A stretch of 64,000 nucleotides of DNA from Antedon mediterranea (GCF_964355755.1 NC_092674.1:375001-439000), one strand, 5' to 3'; counted from the first letter of the stretch, positions 48,588 through 61,500 are shown. Numbers and translations: made by a program. Notes: generated from the letters alone by a model not told the origin.

Positions 48588-49334
48588 CTATACTTGGTGT
48601 CTTAGTATACTGCATAAATGTATCGTGCAAGCATGATCCAAGTAGCATCTATTATAAAGTACTCTGGGTATCTTTCTATTCACCTGAAAAAAGGAAAATG
48701 AATAAGCACATGTTTATCTGCCCTCAAAACAAAATAATAATTTAGTATAATGTATTAATTATGTAGGTTTGATCAACAGTTTAAAATAGCAATGCTCAGT
48801 ATCTGTTACCTTAATATTATAATTTGACACTAACATTTGCGCTTCCATTCCAATCAATAAATACATTTGCTTATCCCGTCCATCAATTATCATAATTGCA
48901 CTCCAATTATAGACCTGTAGGTAGGTAAAAATACAAATGAATTGGTTATTTACTGTATACTGTACTGTATATGATACAAGCTGAAATACCCCTAACTAGG
49001 CCTGGCCTGTTATAACCTTTATTACTACATTAGAGAAAATCCAACTCTATTCATTTTATTGGGAATCATAATATTTAGTATTCAGTGTTGCCTAGATAGC
49101 CTACTAGCTAGTAAGTAGGGCGGCATGTAATAACAAAAAAATATTTTAATAATACGTTAGTCAGGACACTACAGCACACAACAATATTAATAAACGTACT
49201 TATAAATAATGTGTATATACATAATACAGTAACACAATTGTGCCTACCATTAACACCCTCAACGATACATCAAGGAGCATACACTCTCAGCTCACCTCTG
49301 GCCGGGCGACTAAAACACCGTATCCAGCAGTCAT
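48588..49334 (-). CDS. Possible small three-exon gene, 79 aa, unknown
   Basis: Minus-strand exons 49334-49296, 48914-48810 and 48683-48588, all phase 0, with donors CAGAG|GTGAGC and TTAAG|GTAACA and acceptors CTACAG and TTTTTTCAG. The product has 79 residues, starting MTAGYGVLVARPE; the middle exon reads MIIDGRDKQMYLLIGMEAQM. No family recognised. Canonical sites and matching phases support it; the short length and absence of homology argue for caution. It would converge with the possible plus-strand transcript ending near 48365. Confidence 0.33.
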
Positions 49335-50689
49335 CACTACTAAAAAGGCCTAGGCCTACTAGCTCCAGGCCATGGCATTGTCAAACACCATTTACTCGTC
49401 CAACCGTTTCTTCAAAACGATGTTAACATCCGTGTTAACAAGACGATGTGGACGAATTTCCATCAATTTCAGTTAATTACAACGAAATAATAATAAAATG
49501 AATGTTTCAATAATACGTGTATAATAAATAGCGAAATAAACATCGCTCGCGAGGAGGGTCGAGAGAGAGGCCAAGGTGGTCGACTCTGTGATTCTCACGC
49601 ATGCGCAAAATAACTCCGTGTACCCAGCAAGATAGGCATTTGGCTATGAATTTCGTAAAAGATGGCCTTGAAAAACGAAATTAAAATCCGTTTTTAAAAA
49701 AACTTGGTTGATAATATGAATTAATTTTATTTGATTAGGCTAACATACTTATCCAAGAATAAAAATATCAAAGCAATAAGTAATTACTACCATGCTTTTG
49801 CATCAATCAATGATTTACTGCTAAATTCCTATCTCTGTAATACAAAAATAACTTTTAGTGACGTCACAAAAAGTTTTTCACAGGTTTCTCAGGGGCGTTT
49901 TGAGGGCGTTGTCGTCCTCCAAAACATTAAGTATGACTATGGCAAGCTTAAAACTGATTGATCTACACGTTGAGCCAATAAAATGATATTGCTAGGAACC
50001 CTTTCATATCCATTTTAATATATATTTTGATTTCCTATTTTCAATTATAATTGCCATTTTCGAACTATGGTGGGCTAAGATCCTGGAGACACTAATAAAT
50101 ACATTTTTATTTCATATTTTAAATTAAGTGGCATTTCCGGCCATCAGCATTTTTCAAAATTTTCTTATCAACCATGGTGGGGCTGAGGTCCTGGAGACAC
50201 TTAATATATATTTTTATTTCCTATTTTAAATCATAATTGCCATTTTCTAATTATCGTGGGCTAAGATCCTTTCATATTTGAAATTAAGTGCAAAGATCGA
50301 GCAGCTCTCATATTTCAGCTCAAAAATTCTAAATTTTCATGGCTGTAACAGGTTTTTTTTGGGGGGTGGGGGGGGGGAAGAAGGGTTCGTGGGTTGGTCT
50401 TTGTGTCATTTGCAATTACCATTTTCGCACCCCAGATATTTTTAGAATTATTAGTTATTACTCACAAAACTAAAAATACAATTTTTGAACGACATAGGGA
50501 TACAATTTAGGCCCTATATTGTGTCAGTTGGGGTTTTACAAACGTTTATTAGACATACAACCGTTGGTGGCGCTGTTTAGGGCCACATTTTGGGGATCTG
50601 GCATTATTTTTCCCAATCTGGCATTATTTGAGACAGGATACGGCATAATTTAAATTTTATCGCTGGCAACGCTGGAGAGACAACAAGAA

Positions 50690-50829
50690 GAAAAGACAAC
50701 AAGAGCCACCAAGCCAAGTCCTCTCCGCTCCGCCGAGTCGTTTCCCGCGCGCTTTATGCTTTAGTTAAAAATCATCCAGTAATAGTATTGTTTCGATTTG
50801 TTTGTTTCTTTATACAAATTACAATAAAG
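50690..50829 (+). promoter_or_regulatory. STAG: Candidate promoter and 5' UTR exon of STAG
   Basis: GC-rich sequence (CTCTCCGCTCCGCCGAGTCG, CCCGCGCGC) precedes a splice donor AAAG|GTAATA at 50829. The first STAG coding exon begins with an acceptor (TATATTTAG, exon from 55501) eight bases before the ATG, so at least one upstream non-coding exon must exist. This is the best candidate I see; GC-rich DNA near 54060 inside a transposon is less likely. Confidence 0.35.
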
Positions 50830-51209
50830 GTAATAACGACATTTTTAACACATTATTTTAAAACATTATATGAAGTATATATACTCTAGGCTAGCTGCTG
50901 TGAGTAGTACTAGCTAGGCCTAGTAGGCCTAGGCCTACTAGTAGGCCTCCCTCCCCCTAGGCCTACTACACCAGACACTACAGTCAGTACCAACAGGCTA
51001 GGCTTTATTAGCCTTTGTCAGGCGACTTTCCCAGATTCCTATAAATTATTGACCTAGACTAGTGTAGGCCTAATAGTTAGGTAGGGCCTAGTCCAGACCT
51101 ACTATGCTAGGCCCCTAGTCGTACGTATTATGATGCTATTAATTATTTATTCACCATCAACAGACAACAGTCCTATTATTATTTATGCGTCTTGATTTTG
51201 AGGGATTAC

Positions 51210-53850
51210 GGTCGAAGCGGCCGCCAACCAAAGCGGCCGCTAGTTCAATAACGGTAATTTGTATGGAACGCCGTGTGCGCTTTGATTGTCGTTTTGTCAT
51301 TTTTGATTGTCATTTTTGATTGTCATTGTTTCGATCGTCAGGTTTTCTTTTCCTCGGACGTAAATAACAACTTACATTATTAATATTATGTAATATATTC
51401 TCTTTTTTGACAGATTGAATGTGATACCTTCTTTTAAACGAAATGGCAAATCGATGATTACTTACTTTAACTGTTCTAAATGATATATATGTTTAATAAA
51501 GTCAATAAAAAACATTGTGGTGTTTTTATTGTATAATATATAATATGCCAATTATTAAGAATAATATATATATTTTTTCAATAAAATATATCAAATCAAA
51601 ATATATATATTTGTTATTGTATATTAATATATTAGTAAAGTAACTACTGTAAGTAGTACGTGTTCGCAAACATAATTTAATTACAATAACATGATGACAT
51701 CAATTTATTTATTTAATATCCTAAATTGTTTTAAATATTGATCAATTTAAAATTAGTTTTAAATACTAAAATAAGACGCAAGTGCCTGTACGGTACGGTA
51801 ATTAATTACGTGAATTTCTGCTAATAACTCGACTGGCGGCCGGCCAGGAATAGTGCTGTAGAAGGTCGCGTTTTCGTCTTCACGTTGCTTCATTGAAAAC
51901 ACAAACAATGTATTACAATGGAATAACACTTAAATGTATAACACACCCTATTACTAATAATAAAAACCAAGATTCGATAGTACAGTGTAAACGAGATATA
52001 AAAATTCGGCAATACCGTACGTAACTTATTATTGCAATACTGTATAAAGATTCGATGTAAATGAGATATAAAGATTCGGCAATACCGTACGTAAATTATT
52101 AATGCAATACTGTAAAGATTCGATGTAAATTAATGAGATATAAATATTCGACAATACCGTACGTAACTTATTATTGCAATACTGTAAAGATTCGATGTAA
52201 ATGAGATATAAATATTCGGCAATACCGTACGTAAATTATTATTGCAATACTGTATAAAGATTCGATGTAAATGAGATATAAAGATTCGGCAATACCGTAC
52301 GTAACTTATTATTGCAATACTGTAAAGATTCGATGTAAATGAGATATAAATATTCGGCAATACCGTACGTAAATTATTAATGCAATACTGTAAAGATTCG
52401 ATGTAAATTAATGAGATATAAATATTCGACAATACCGTACGTAACTTATTATTGCAATACTGTAAAGATTCGATGTAAATGAGATATAAATATTCGGCAA
52501 TACCGTACGTAAATTATTAATGCAATACTGTAAAGATTCGATGTAAATTAATGAGATATAAATATTCGACAATACCGTACGTAACTTATTATTGCAATAC
52601 TGTAAAGATTCGATGTAAATGAGATATAAATATTCGGCAATACCGTACGTAAATTATTATTGCAATACTGTATAAAGATTCGATGTAAATGAGATATAAA
52701 GATTCGGCAATACCGTACGTAAATTATTAATGCAATACTGTAAAGATTCGATGTAAATTAATGAGATATAAATATTCGACAATACCGTACGTAACTTATT
52801 ATTGCAATACTGTAAAGATTCGATGTAAATGAGATATAAATATTCGGCAATACCGTACGTAAATTATTATTGCAATACTGTATAAAGATTCGATGTAAAT
52901 GAGATATAAAGATTCGGCAATACCGTACATGAATTATTAATGCAATACTGTATAAAGATTTGATGTAAATGAGATATAAAGATTCGGCAATACCGTACGT
53001 AAATTATTAATGCAGTACTGTATAAAGATTCGATAGTATGTAAATGAGATATAAATATTCGGCAATACCGTACGTAAATTATTAATGCAATACTGTATAA
53101 AGACTCGATAGTATGTAAATGAGATATAAAGATTCGGCAATACCTTAATAGTACGTAAATTATTATTGCAATACTGTAAAAAGATTCTATGAGATACAAG
53201 GATTCAGCAATACCGTACGTAAATTATTAATGCAATACTGTATAAGGATTCGATAGTATGTAAATGAGATATAAATATTCGGCAATACCGTACGTAAATT
53301 ATTATATTGCAATACTGTAAAAAGATTCGATAGTATGTAAATGAGATATAAAGATTCGGCAATACCGTACGTAAATTATTATTGCAATACTGTATAAAGA
53401 TTCGATAGTATGTAAATGAGATATAAATATTCGCCAATACCGTACGTAAATTATTAATGCAATACTGTATAAAGATTCGATAGGAGAGTGCTCAAGAAAC
53501 GTCGGGTCAAGAGGATAAAATAAATAAATAGTACGTAATAAATGAGACAGAGGTTCAATAGTATGTAGATTATGATGCAAACGTAAATTATTAATGATTC
53601 GATAATATATAATGTAAATATATTTAGTTAGTTATTAATATTAAAATACAAATAAAATATACATTGATTTATCCGCAGGCAAACTTAATTATTATAGAAA
53701 TATAAAGATTCGATAGTACATGATTTGGCTTATATTTATTGGTTTGACCATACACACAGCTGTAACTCAACTCGCCATAGGCCATGGCGTTGTTCCATAC
53801 AAATGACGATATTAAACTGGCGGCCGCTTTGGTTGGCGGCCGCTTCGACC
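51210..53850. mobile_element. 2.64-kb TIR element with NotI-palindrome ends
   Basis: The terminal 31 bp (51210-51240, GGTCGAAGCGGCCGCCAACC and on) recur as an exact reverse complement at 53820-53850, and the similarity extends about 30 bp further inward (TTTGTATGGAAC). Each end has two GCGGCCGC palindromes. The interior has no transposase frame but holds a large tandem array (51995-53480). No clear target duplication was found. It is a non-autonomous DNA element of unknown superfamily. Confidence 0.8.
51995..53480. repeat. Tandem array, ~21 units of 66-80 bp, inside the TIR element
   Basis: The marker CCGTACGTAA recurs about every 68-72 bp from 52015 to 53440. The unit contains GCAATACTGTAAAGATTCGA, GAGATATAAATATTCGGCAA and TACCGTACGTAAATTATTA. 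Two unit types alternate on the left side; longer units with TAGTATGTAAATGAG occur on the right. Reverse-strand open frames are repeat artefacts. Confidence 0.93.
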
Positions 53851-53920
53851 ATACTCCATTTTGAGCACTCTTGAGTGGTATACTAGCCTATGTGCGCTAT
53901 AAAAATCCTGTTATTATTAT

Positions 53921-55452
53921 CGCCGTGGTTAGGATTCCGGCACCGGAACTCAACTGCCCACCGTTAGGGAATCCGACACGATATTGCGCATGCCCAGAGC
54001 TCTGGGTAGTGAATTATAGCTTGCACTAATAGTGCCACACACCACACCACCGAGAGTCGGAGTGTTATAGGGATTTACTGTAGCCTAGATAGTCGAGTCG
54101 TTGCGCGAGCGAGAGATGGATGAAACTTGGCCTATGCCATACATGAATTAATAATTAAAATACGACTACGCCACGCGTTAAAATAATTATAATGATATTA
54201 ATAAGAATCAGTATCTATCTAAGAATCGTAATGCTGTTTTTAACGTTGCGACCCCGAATTCCCGAACAGTTTTTTCACATCCACGCGGTGGCTGCCGTCA
54301 ACAAATCAACTTGTGATTGCATGTTATGTACAGTATATTAAATGCGTTATGAAAAATCATAAAACTAGTCATGTAATTATATAAGGCGCTACTGCAGTTT
54401 CGCACCACACCGTTATATCTTGGATTTCTCACCTAAACTTTTGTTTTTTACACTCACAACATAATATTTATTATTATGTAACATGTTTATACGATTCGAC
54501 CACTTACGAAGTAATTTTTTTTAAATAACAATACTTTTCAAAACATTTTAAACAATACTGAACTCGCTGTCAACACACTGCGAAATGTTCGCCATCTTAT
54601 ATTTATCAGTTAATTGCCAGAATTTATGCTTCATTTTACCCCAAAAATTGTAGAAACTATAGAGGGCAGTGTTATAAAATCCGATTACACATATAGGCCT
54701 ACCCTATTTAGTTTTGAAAAGCAAGAAATGTTTTCAGCTGGCGAAATAAAGGTTAAATTAATATTTAATTATTAGTATTACTATTATTATTTATATTAAT
54801 GGTTCCTATCAATGTTTTATGTACGGACTCATATCGTCGCCGTTTTGATGTACAGCTGGTTCTTTATAAAACCACTCTTTGCAGTTTAAAAATAAAAACA
54901 GAAAATAAAACATACATTGATTTCTGGCAATTTTCTGAATCTAAAATGGCCACAGTTCAATCGAAGTTTTCGCGAAAAAAGGAGCTGTTTTGAAAGGCAT
55001 TTTTTATTGTGATAAAGGTAATATAACGGTGGCTAAATCATGGGAACATGTTACATAATGGCCCAAAATTGTATGATGTGAGTGCGAGAAAAAAATGAAG
55101 CAAGAAATCGAAGATATAACAGTGTGGTGCGAAACTGCAGTAGTGCCTTATATAATTCATAATGATATGAAGTTTATATATGAATGAAGCAACCACTTTT
55201 TAATTACAAAATAAGTAGGCCCACTGGTCACGTCTAACTGGTAGCCCTAGCCTAGATTAGTGGATCCCGCATTAGTAGGCATCTAGGCTAGTTCGCCGTG
55301 TGGCGCAGCTATGAAATGATCCATCGCTGTATAGTCAAAGAATTGGTATAGTATAGAGTCGCCGATTACCTCGCTCTGGGCATGCGCAATAGCGTGTCGG
55401 ATTCCCTAAGGCTGGGCAGTTGGGTTCCGGTGCCGGAATCCTAACCACGGCG
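53921..55452. mobile_element. 1.53-kb TIR element with ~80-bp terminal inverted repeats
   Basis: The left end CGCCGTGGTTAGGATTCCGG (through TGCGCATGCCCAGAG, 53921-54000) and the right end (55373-55452) are inverted copies with about 90% identity. It lies in an ATT/TAT microsatellite, so the exact target duplication is ambiguous. It contains another TIR element at 54375-55157. No coding capacity is recognised. It ends about 50 bp before the STAG coding exon. Confidence 0.8.
54375..55157. mobile_element. 783-bp TIR element nested in the previous one
   Basis: The ends AATTATATAAGGCGCTACTG (continuing CAGTTTCGCACCACACCGTT) and the inverted right end differ at only a few sites over ~47 bp. A diverged relative of its left part is at about 1030-1110 in CDC16 intron 1 (TGTTTCGCACCACACC then TTCCCACC). 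Confidence 0.75.
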
Positions 55453-55507
55453 TATTATTATTATTATCAATAATATTGCTATTGATTGGTTTATATTTAG
55501 AGTAATT

Positions 55508-58500
55508 ATGCCAGCATTACGTGGGAAAACAGCCAAGCTAATTCCAGACGACCAGTCTTCAACTCAAGGATCTGAATATTTACAATCTACAACCAGTTCA
55601 CAGTAATAATACATTTCTTTTTTTCTTTTATTGCTTATCCTCGACTTCAAGCTTTGTTTGTTTTCTCTTTTTTATTAATTACTCTAGGTGCGAATGTTTT
55701 CATTTTGTAAAGAGTCTTGACTGATTTGATTTAAATTTTAACCATGAATCTAATTTTATTAACTGCTTTTTTATTAAAGTGGAGACCATTCAGATGAGAG
55801 TGACAATGAAGAGGGATCAAGAATAAAGAAAAAGCCAGTGCGAGGCCAGGTGAGCTGGATTTATAATTTGAAAATAGAGTTTATTTGATACACAAATCAA
55901 ACATTATATTCTGTTTTTTTCTTAAGCATTAAACATTTGTAATAATAATAATAGTTATTTTACTATGAATATGTGATTTTCAAATGTTTATGTATTTTAC
56001 AGCCTGCAAAACGAGGAAGAGGACGAGGTCGTCAAAAAGCAGAAACTGAGTCAATTGCCAGTAACGAACCTGTCACTTTGTTTGAGATTGTACGTCAAGG
56101 AAAAGGAGGAGCAGCAGTGAGTACTATTATGATGTATCATCAGTTAAAACTAATTCAATAATTAACTTGCACTGTTTCCATAAAGTAATGAAAAACACAA
56201 ATGTAAATCTGAAAAATTTACTTTTATAGACAATCGTAGATGATTGGATTGAAACTTACAAGACAAATCGTGATACAGCTTTGCTGGACTTGATCAACTT
56301 TATCATACAGAGTTCAGGCTGTAAAGGGGTTGTTACGACTGATATGTACGCCACTCTAGAACATAGTGATATCATTAGACGCATGACTGAAGAATTTGAT
56401 GAGGTAACTAATGTACAGACAATTTTAAACAATTTTCTTCTAACCAATTAAAGATGAAAAGATAAATCTTAACAATTTTTTTTAATATGCCATTTTAATG
56501 TTGCAGTTATCCATTTGACCAAAAATGTGATTCAAAAAATGTATATACCTGAAAAAAACTGTAATTTAAAGCAAACAAATTTAACCATTTACTTTGTCTT
56601 TTTCTAAGTTAAAACATTGAGGTTTTTTTTTTAAGGAAGTGATTAATTTTTTTTAAAGTACAAAAAAAAGTCTGATTTAATTAATATTTAATAACTTAAA
56701 AATAGGCGGTGAAGTGCGCTCTAGAAATCTGTATTATTATTATTAACTCATGAAAGTGACCCTTATCCATGTTCACTGTGTACTACTACTATATCTACTG
56801 TGTACTATATCTACTTTTTTTAACAGGAAAGTGGAGACTACCCACTGATAATGACCGGTATAATGTATAAGAAGTTTAAGACCAACTTTTGTGACTTCAT
56901 TAGTGTATTAGTTCGACAATGTCAATATAGCATCTTATACGATCAGTACATGATGGATAATATCATTTCACTTTTAACTGGTCTTAGTGACTCTCAGGTT
57001 CGGGCTTTTCGACACACCAGTACCTTAGCAGGTGAGACTACACATTTTGATTGGTCCACGGTTGTTTAGGTAATATCAACCGACTCCAATTGTGTGTTTT
57101 CATGTATGTTCTTTGTTTCTTTATTCTTACATTGTTTAAAAGTTGTTTGTTTGTACCTGGCTCTGTTTCCGGGAAGCACAACTCATTCTAATTAAGAAAA
57201 GAGAAATAAACTTAACTTTCGATGAATGATCCATTTTGTGAACATTTATACTGTGAATTTGTATTCAAATTAATACTTGGAAGCTTGCTTCTTAATTTAA
57301 TTTAAGTCATATTATTGGTGACTGTTATTCAACATCAATCATACTTGCTTGATACTTGCTTGATGTTATGGGTCGGTTAGAAAGCTAATATAGCTTATAT
57401 GACCCTTCCTGTCTTCTTTTGACCAAAATATAGGTACATAGGGCTCCGGGTGTACACATAATGTTCCAAAATGTTTATAAATTTGAAAAAGTAAAGCTCT
57501 ACTATCAAACTTTATGTGACAAAAAAAATGTGATGTGGCCAAATATGATGATGTCATATCACTACTATATTTAAGCATATCACTACCATATTTGGGTACA
57601 TCACACTTTTTTGTCACATTTTGATAGTGTAGACAAAGCTTTACACATTTAAAAATACTGTTTGTTTTTCAGCTATGAAGCTAATGACGGCGTTGGTGAA
57701 TGTTGCACTTAATCTAAGTGTAAATCTTGATAACACACAAAGACAGCATGATGCTGAACGTCAAAAGCAGACCTCAAAACGAGCAAGTGAGAGAATTGAA
57801 ATGTTACTTGGCAAAAGGCAGGAGATTATTGAAAACATCGAAGAAATTCAACAAATGATGAATAACATCTTTAAAGGAATCTTTGTACACCGATACAGGT
57901 AATTATATATTTTTAAAAAAAGAAAAGGGTTTTTTTTTTAAATATGGTCTACATTATCTACCTTTCATTTTACTTTGTGGACACCTTTCTGCTGGTCCCT
58001 TGTGTTCATTATCTACCTTTCACTTTACTTCTTTACTTTGTGGACACCTTTCTGCTGGTCCCCTGTGTTCATTATCTACCTTTACTTTGTGGACACCTTT
58101 CTGCTGGTCCCCTGTGTTCATTATCTACCTTTCACTTTACTTCTTTACTTTGTGGACACCTTTCTGCTGGTCCCCTGTGTTCATTATCTACCTTTCATTT
58201 TACTTTGTGGACACCTTTCTGCTGATCCCCTGTGTTCATTATCTACCTTTCATTTTACTTTGTGGACACCTTTCTGCTGGTCTCCTGTGTTCATTATCTA
58301 CCTTTCATTTTACTTTGTGGACACCTTTCTGCTGGTCCCTTGTGTTCATTATCTACCTTTCACTTTACTTCTTTACTTTGTGGACACCTTTCTGCTGGTC
58401 CCCTGTGTTCATTATCTACCTTTCATTTTACTTTGTGGACACCTTTCTGCTGGTCCCCTGTGTTCATTATCTACCTTTCACTTTACTTTGTGGACACCTT

Positions 58501-61500
58501 TCTGCTGGTCTCCTGTGTTCATTATCTACCTTTCATTTTACTTTGTGGACACCTTTCTGCTGGTCCCCTGTGTTTCAGAATTTAGATTTAGTAACTTAAA
58601 CATAAATGATGTGTACTGTAGGCAGTTAATATTTTTTTGTCAATATTTTAGAGTTATTAGTTTTCTTGTCATGTCTACAACTGTTCAGGTGGTCAATGCT
58701 TAAAGTAATTTTTACTTATTTTGATCATCTCCTTTCACACATTGTCTTCTTTTTTTGTAGTATATATATCTGTTCTTTTGTGTGGAAAATGAAACAAACA
58801 AACAGTTCAAGATCAGATTCCTTCTGTTTTATATGGCAGATAGACCACTAATTTCACTATTTTCTTTTTATATAGGGACACTCAGCCAGAGATAAGAGCG
58901 ATATGCATGGGTGAGATTGGTGTCTGGATGAAGAATTACAGTGAGATGTTCCTGAGTGATAGCTACCTGAAGTATGTTGGTTGGACTCTTCATGATAAAG
59001 TAAATATTTTACAATCTTTTTTTTTAAATAAGTAGAATTTTTACGATATTACATTCTTGACACCCCTCCTTTGAGCTGCTGCATAATTCCAAACAACTGT
59101 TTATTTGATAATAGTGATATTACATTCTTGACACCCCTCCTTTGAGCTGCTGCATAATTCCAAACTGTTTATTTGATAATAGTGATATTACATTCTTGAC
59201 ACCCCTCCTTTGAGCTGCTGCATAATTCCTAACAACTGTTTATTTGATAATAGTGATATTACATTCTTGACACCCCTCCTTTGAGCTGCTGCATAATTCC
59301 TAACAACTGTTTATTTGATAATAGTGATATTACATTCTTGACACCCCTCCTTTGAGCTGCTGCATAATTCCAAACAACTGTTTATTTGATAATAGTGATA
59401 TTACATTCTTGACACCCCTCCTTTGAGCTGCTGCATAATTCCTAACAACTGTTTATTTGATAATAGTGATATTACATTCTTGACACCCCTCCTTTGAGCT
59501 GCTGCATAATTCCAAACAACTGTTTATTTGATAATAGTGATATTACATTCTTGACACCCCTCCTTTGAGCTGCTGCATAATTCCTAACAACTGTTTATTT
59601 GATAATAGTGATATTACATTCTTGACACCCCTCCTTTGAGCTGCTGCATAATTCCAAACAACTGTTTATTTGATAATAGTGATATTACATTCTTGACACC
59701 CCTCCTTTGAGCTGCTGCATAATTCCAAACAACTGTTTATTTGATAATAGTGATATTACATTCTTGACACCCCTCCTTTGAGCTGCTGCATAATTCCAAA
59801 CTGTTTATTTGATAATAGATTTTAAAAATTTATATTTCAGTTGTGCTCCCAAAAAACTGTTGTTATTTTGCATTTTGCCTATAAAAGTTATTTTAAATTT
59901 GTCCCATTTATGCAGCCAAAAATGAATTAATTTGCTCACAACAAAGAAGAAATAGACAACATTAAATTGTTTATTCAAATTGTTTTCATTTTTGTTTATA
60001 ATATTATTAATTTAAAGGTTGGAGATGTGAGGTTGAAATGTTTAGTCGGACTTCAGAATCTCTACCTCGTAAGTGACTTGGCTTTAAAACTTGAACTCTT
60101 CACAAATCGGTTCAAAGACAGAATTGTGGCCATGACACTTGATAAGGAAACTGATGTTGCTGTACAGGCCATCAAGGTTGTCACTCTCATCTTAAAGTAA
60201 GTAACAATACTCAGATTTAAGTAAAGATTTGACACATGATTATGTAATGAGCAGCTAAACATGAATGTCCAATATTAAGTCTTTAAAGATATATTGTCCC
60301 CCTAACATTTTTTTTTTTTACATTTTTTGTTAACTATGCCATTTAAATGTCACATAATAGTTATTCACTTTCACCAAAAAAATGGATTGGAAGAAAAATT
60401 ATTTACCTAAAAAAATGTAATTTAAAGCAAAAAATACTAAAATTGTCTGTCAGACAATGGTTTTTGGTTAAAATTAACCTTTTTTGTTGTCTTACTGCAA
60501 TTGCCTATTTAAAGTATGATTTTATTAATCTTCATTTTTCATGAGGACAATACATCTTTAAGTATTAAGTCATTTCTTAACTAAAACTATAAATTTTAAT
60601 ATTTTTTTAATGTAGGTTTAATGAGGATATCTTATCGGCTGAAGATTGTGAAAATGTTTATCAACTTGTGTACTCAGCAAGTAGAGCTGTAGCACAGGCT
60701 GCAGGAGAGTTTCTCAATGAAAGACTGTTCAAGCGAGATGATACAGAGACAGGAAAATCCAAAAGGGCTGCTAGTAAAAGGCGTAGCGCCAATGCACCAC
60801 TTATCAAGGATCTTGTCCAGTTCTTTATAGAGAGTGAGGTAAGTTCTTGTAATACAGAAGGTCTCATAGTTTAGAGACGAATAAGATTGTTAAAATGAAG
60901 TAGCATTGTTGATATGTTATTGGGCGAGAGTTTAATAGAGTCTTATCAGATAAGGACTATAAACTGTAGGTTCAATGTACACATCTAGCTCATGTGCACT
61001 TTAAAGAACCTACTACATCTTTGGAGATGAGTAGGGGGTTATCCCAGTCTACTAGCTCACACGAGCCACTCTTGTGGACAGACAATCTCTAATTGGCAGC
61101 ACTGACATGACGTGACCCTTGAGGAGAAGTATGTAGTCATCTAAGTCAAAAATACCATGAGCAGTGATCACTGAAATGGTACTATATGAATTATTATTAT
61201 ATATTAATAATCAGTTTTCACACTTTCCGTAGCTTCATGAGCATGCTGCATACCTTGTAGATGCATTATGGGAAGTGAATGAGATGGTGAAAGATTGGGA
61301 TTGTATGACTGAGCTACTTCTAGAGGAACCAGGACGAGGGGAGGAACGTAAGTACACATCTTGATTGTCCTATTTTGTAAGCTTAACCCGACTCGCACTT
61401 TATTGGCAAGATTGATCAAGGTCAACATATAAAGCTCTGTCTACACTATCAAACTCTATGTGACAAAAAATGTGCTGTGCACATGATATGTCATATTTAA

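Larger units (their letters stand above)
46095..50672. mobile_element. Composite repeat region with GGCATTATT-rich ends
   Basis: The left end (46096-46210) and right end (50575-50671) both contain several copies of CTGGCATTATT / GGCATAAT and short terminal inverted GTTGCCA / TGGCAAC. Just inside, the two flanks share long direct repeats built from TGGGCTAAGATCCTGGAG, TTTATTTCATATTT and AAATTAAGTGCCATTTCC (46840-47070 and 50010-50330). Between 47.1 and 49.95 kb lies apparently unique DNA, including a possible minus-strand gene. I read this as an old DNA element or repeat cluster interrupted by, or enclosing, unique sequence. Confidence 0.45.

Noticed and set aside
52130-53580. Minus-strand frames of 67-110 codons
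   Set aside because: They translate the 70-bp array within the TIR element; no family match.
57883-58703. Three overlapping frames of 117-242 codons in the plus strand
   Set aside because: Artefacts of the ~55-bp minisatellite in a STAG intron; STAG splicing removes this region.
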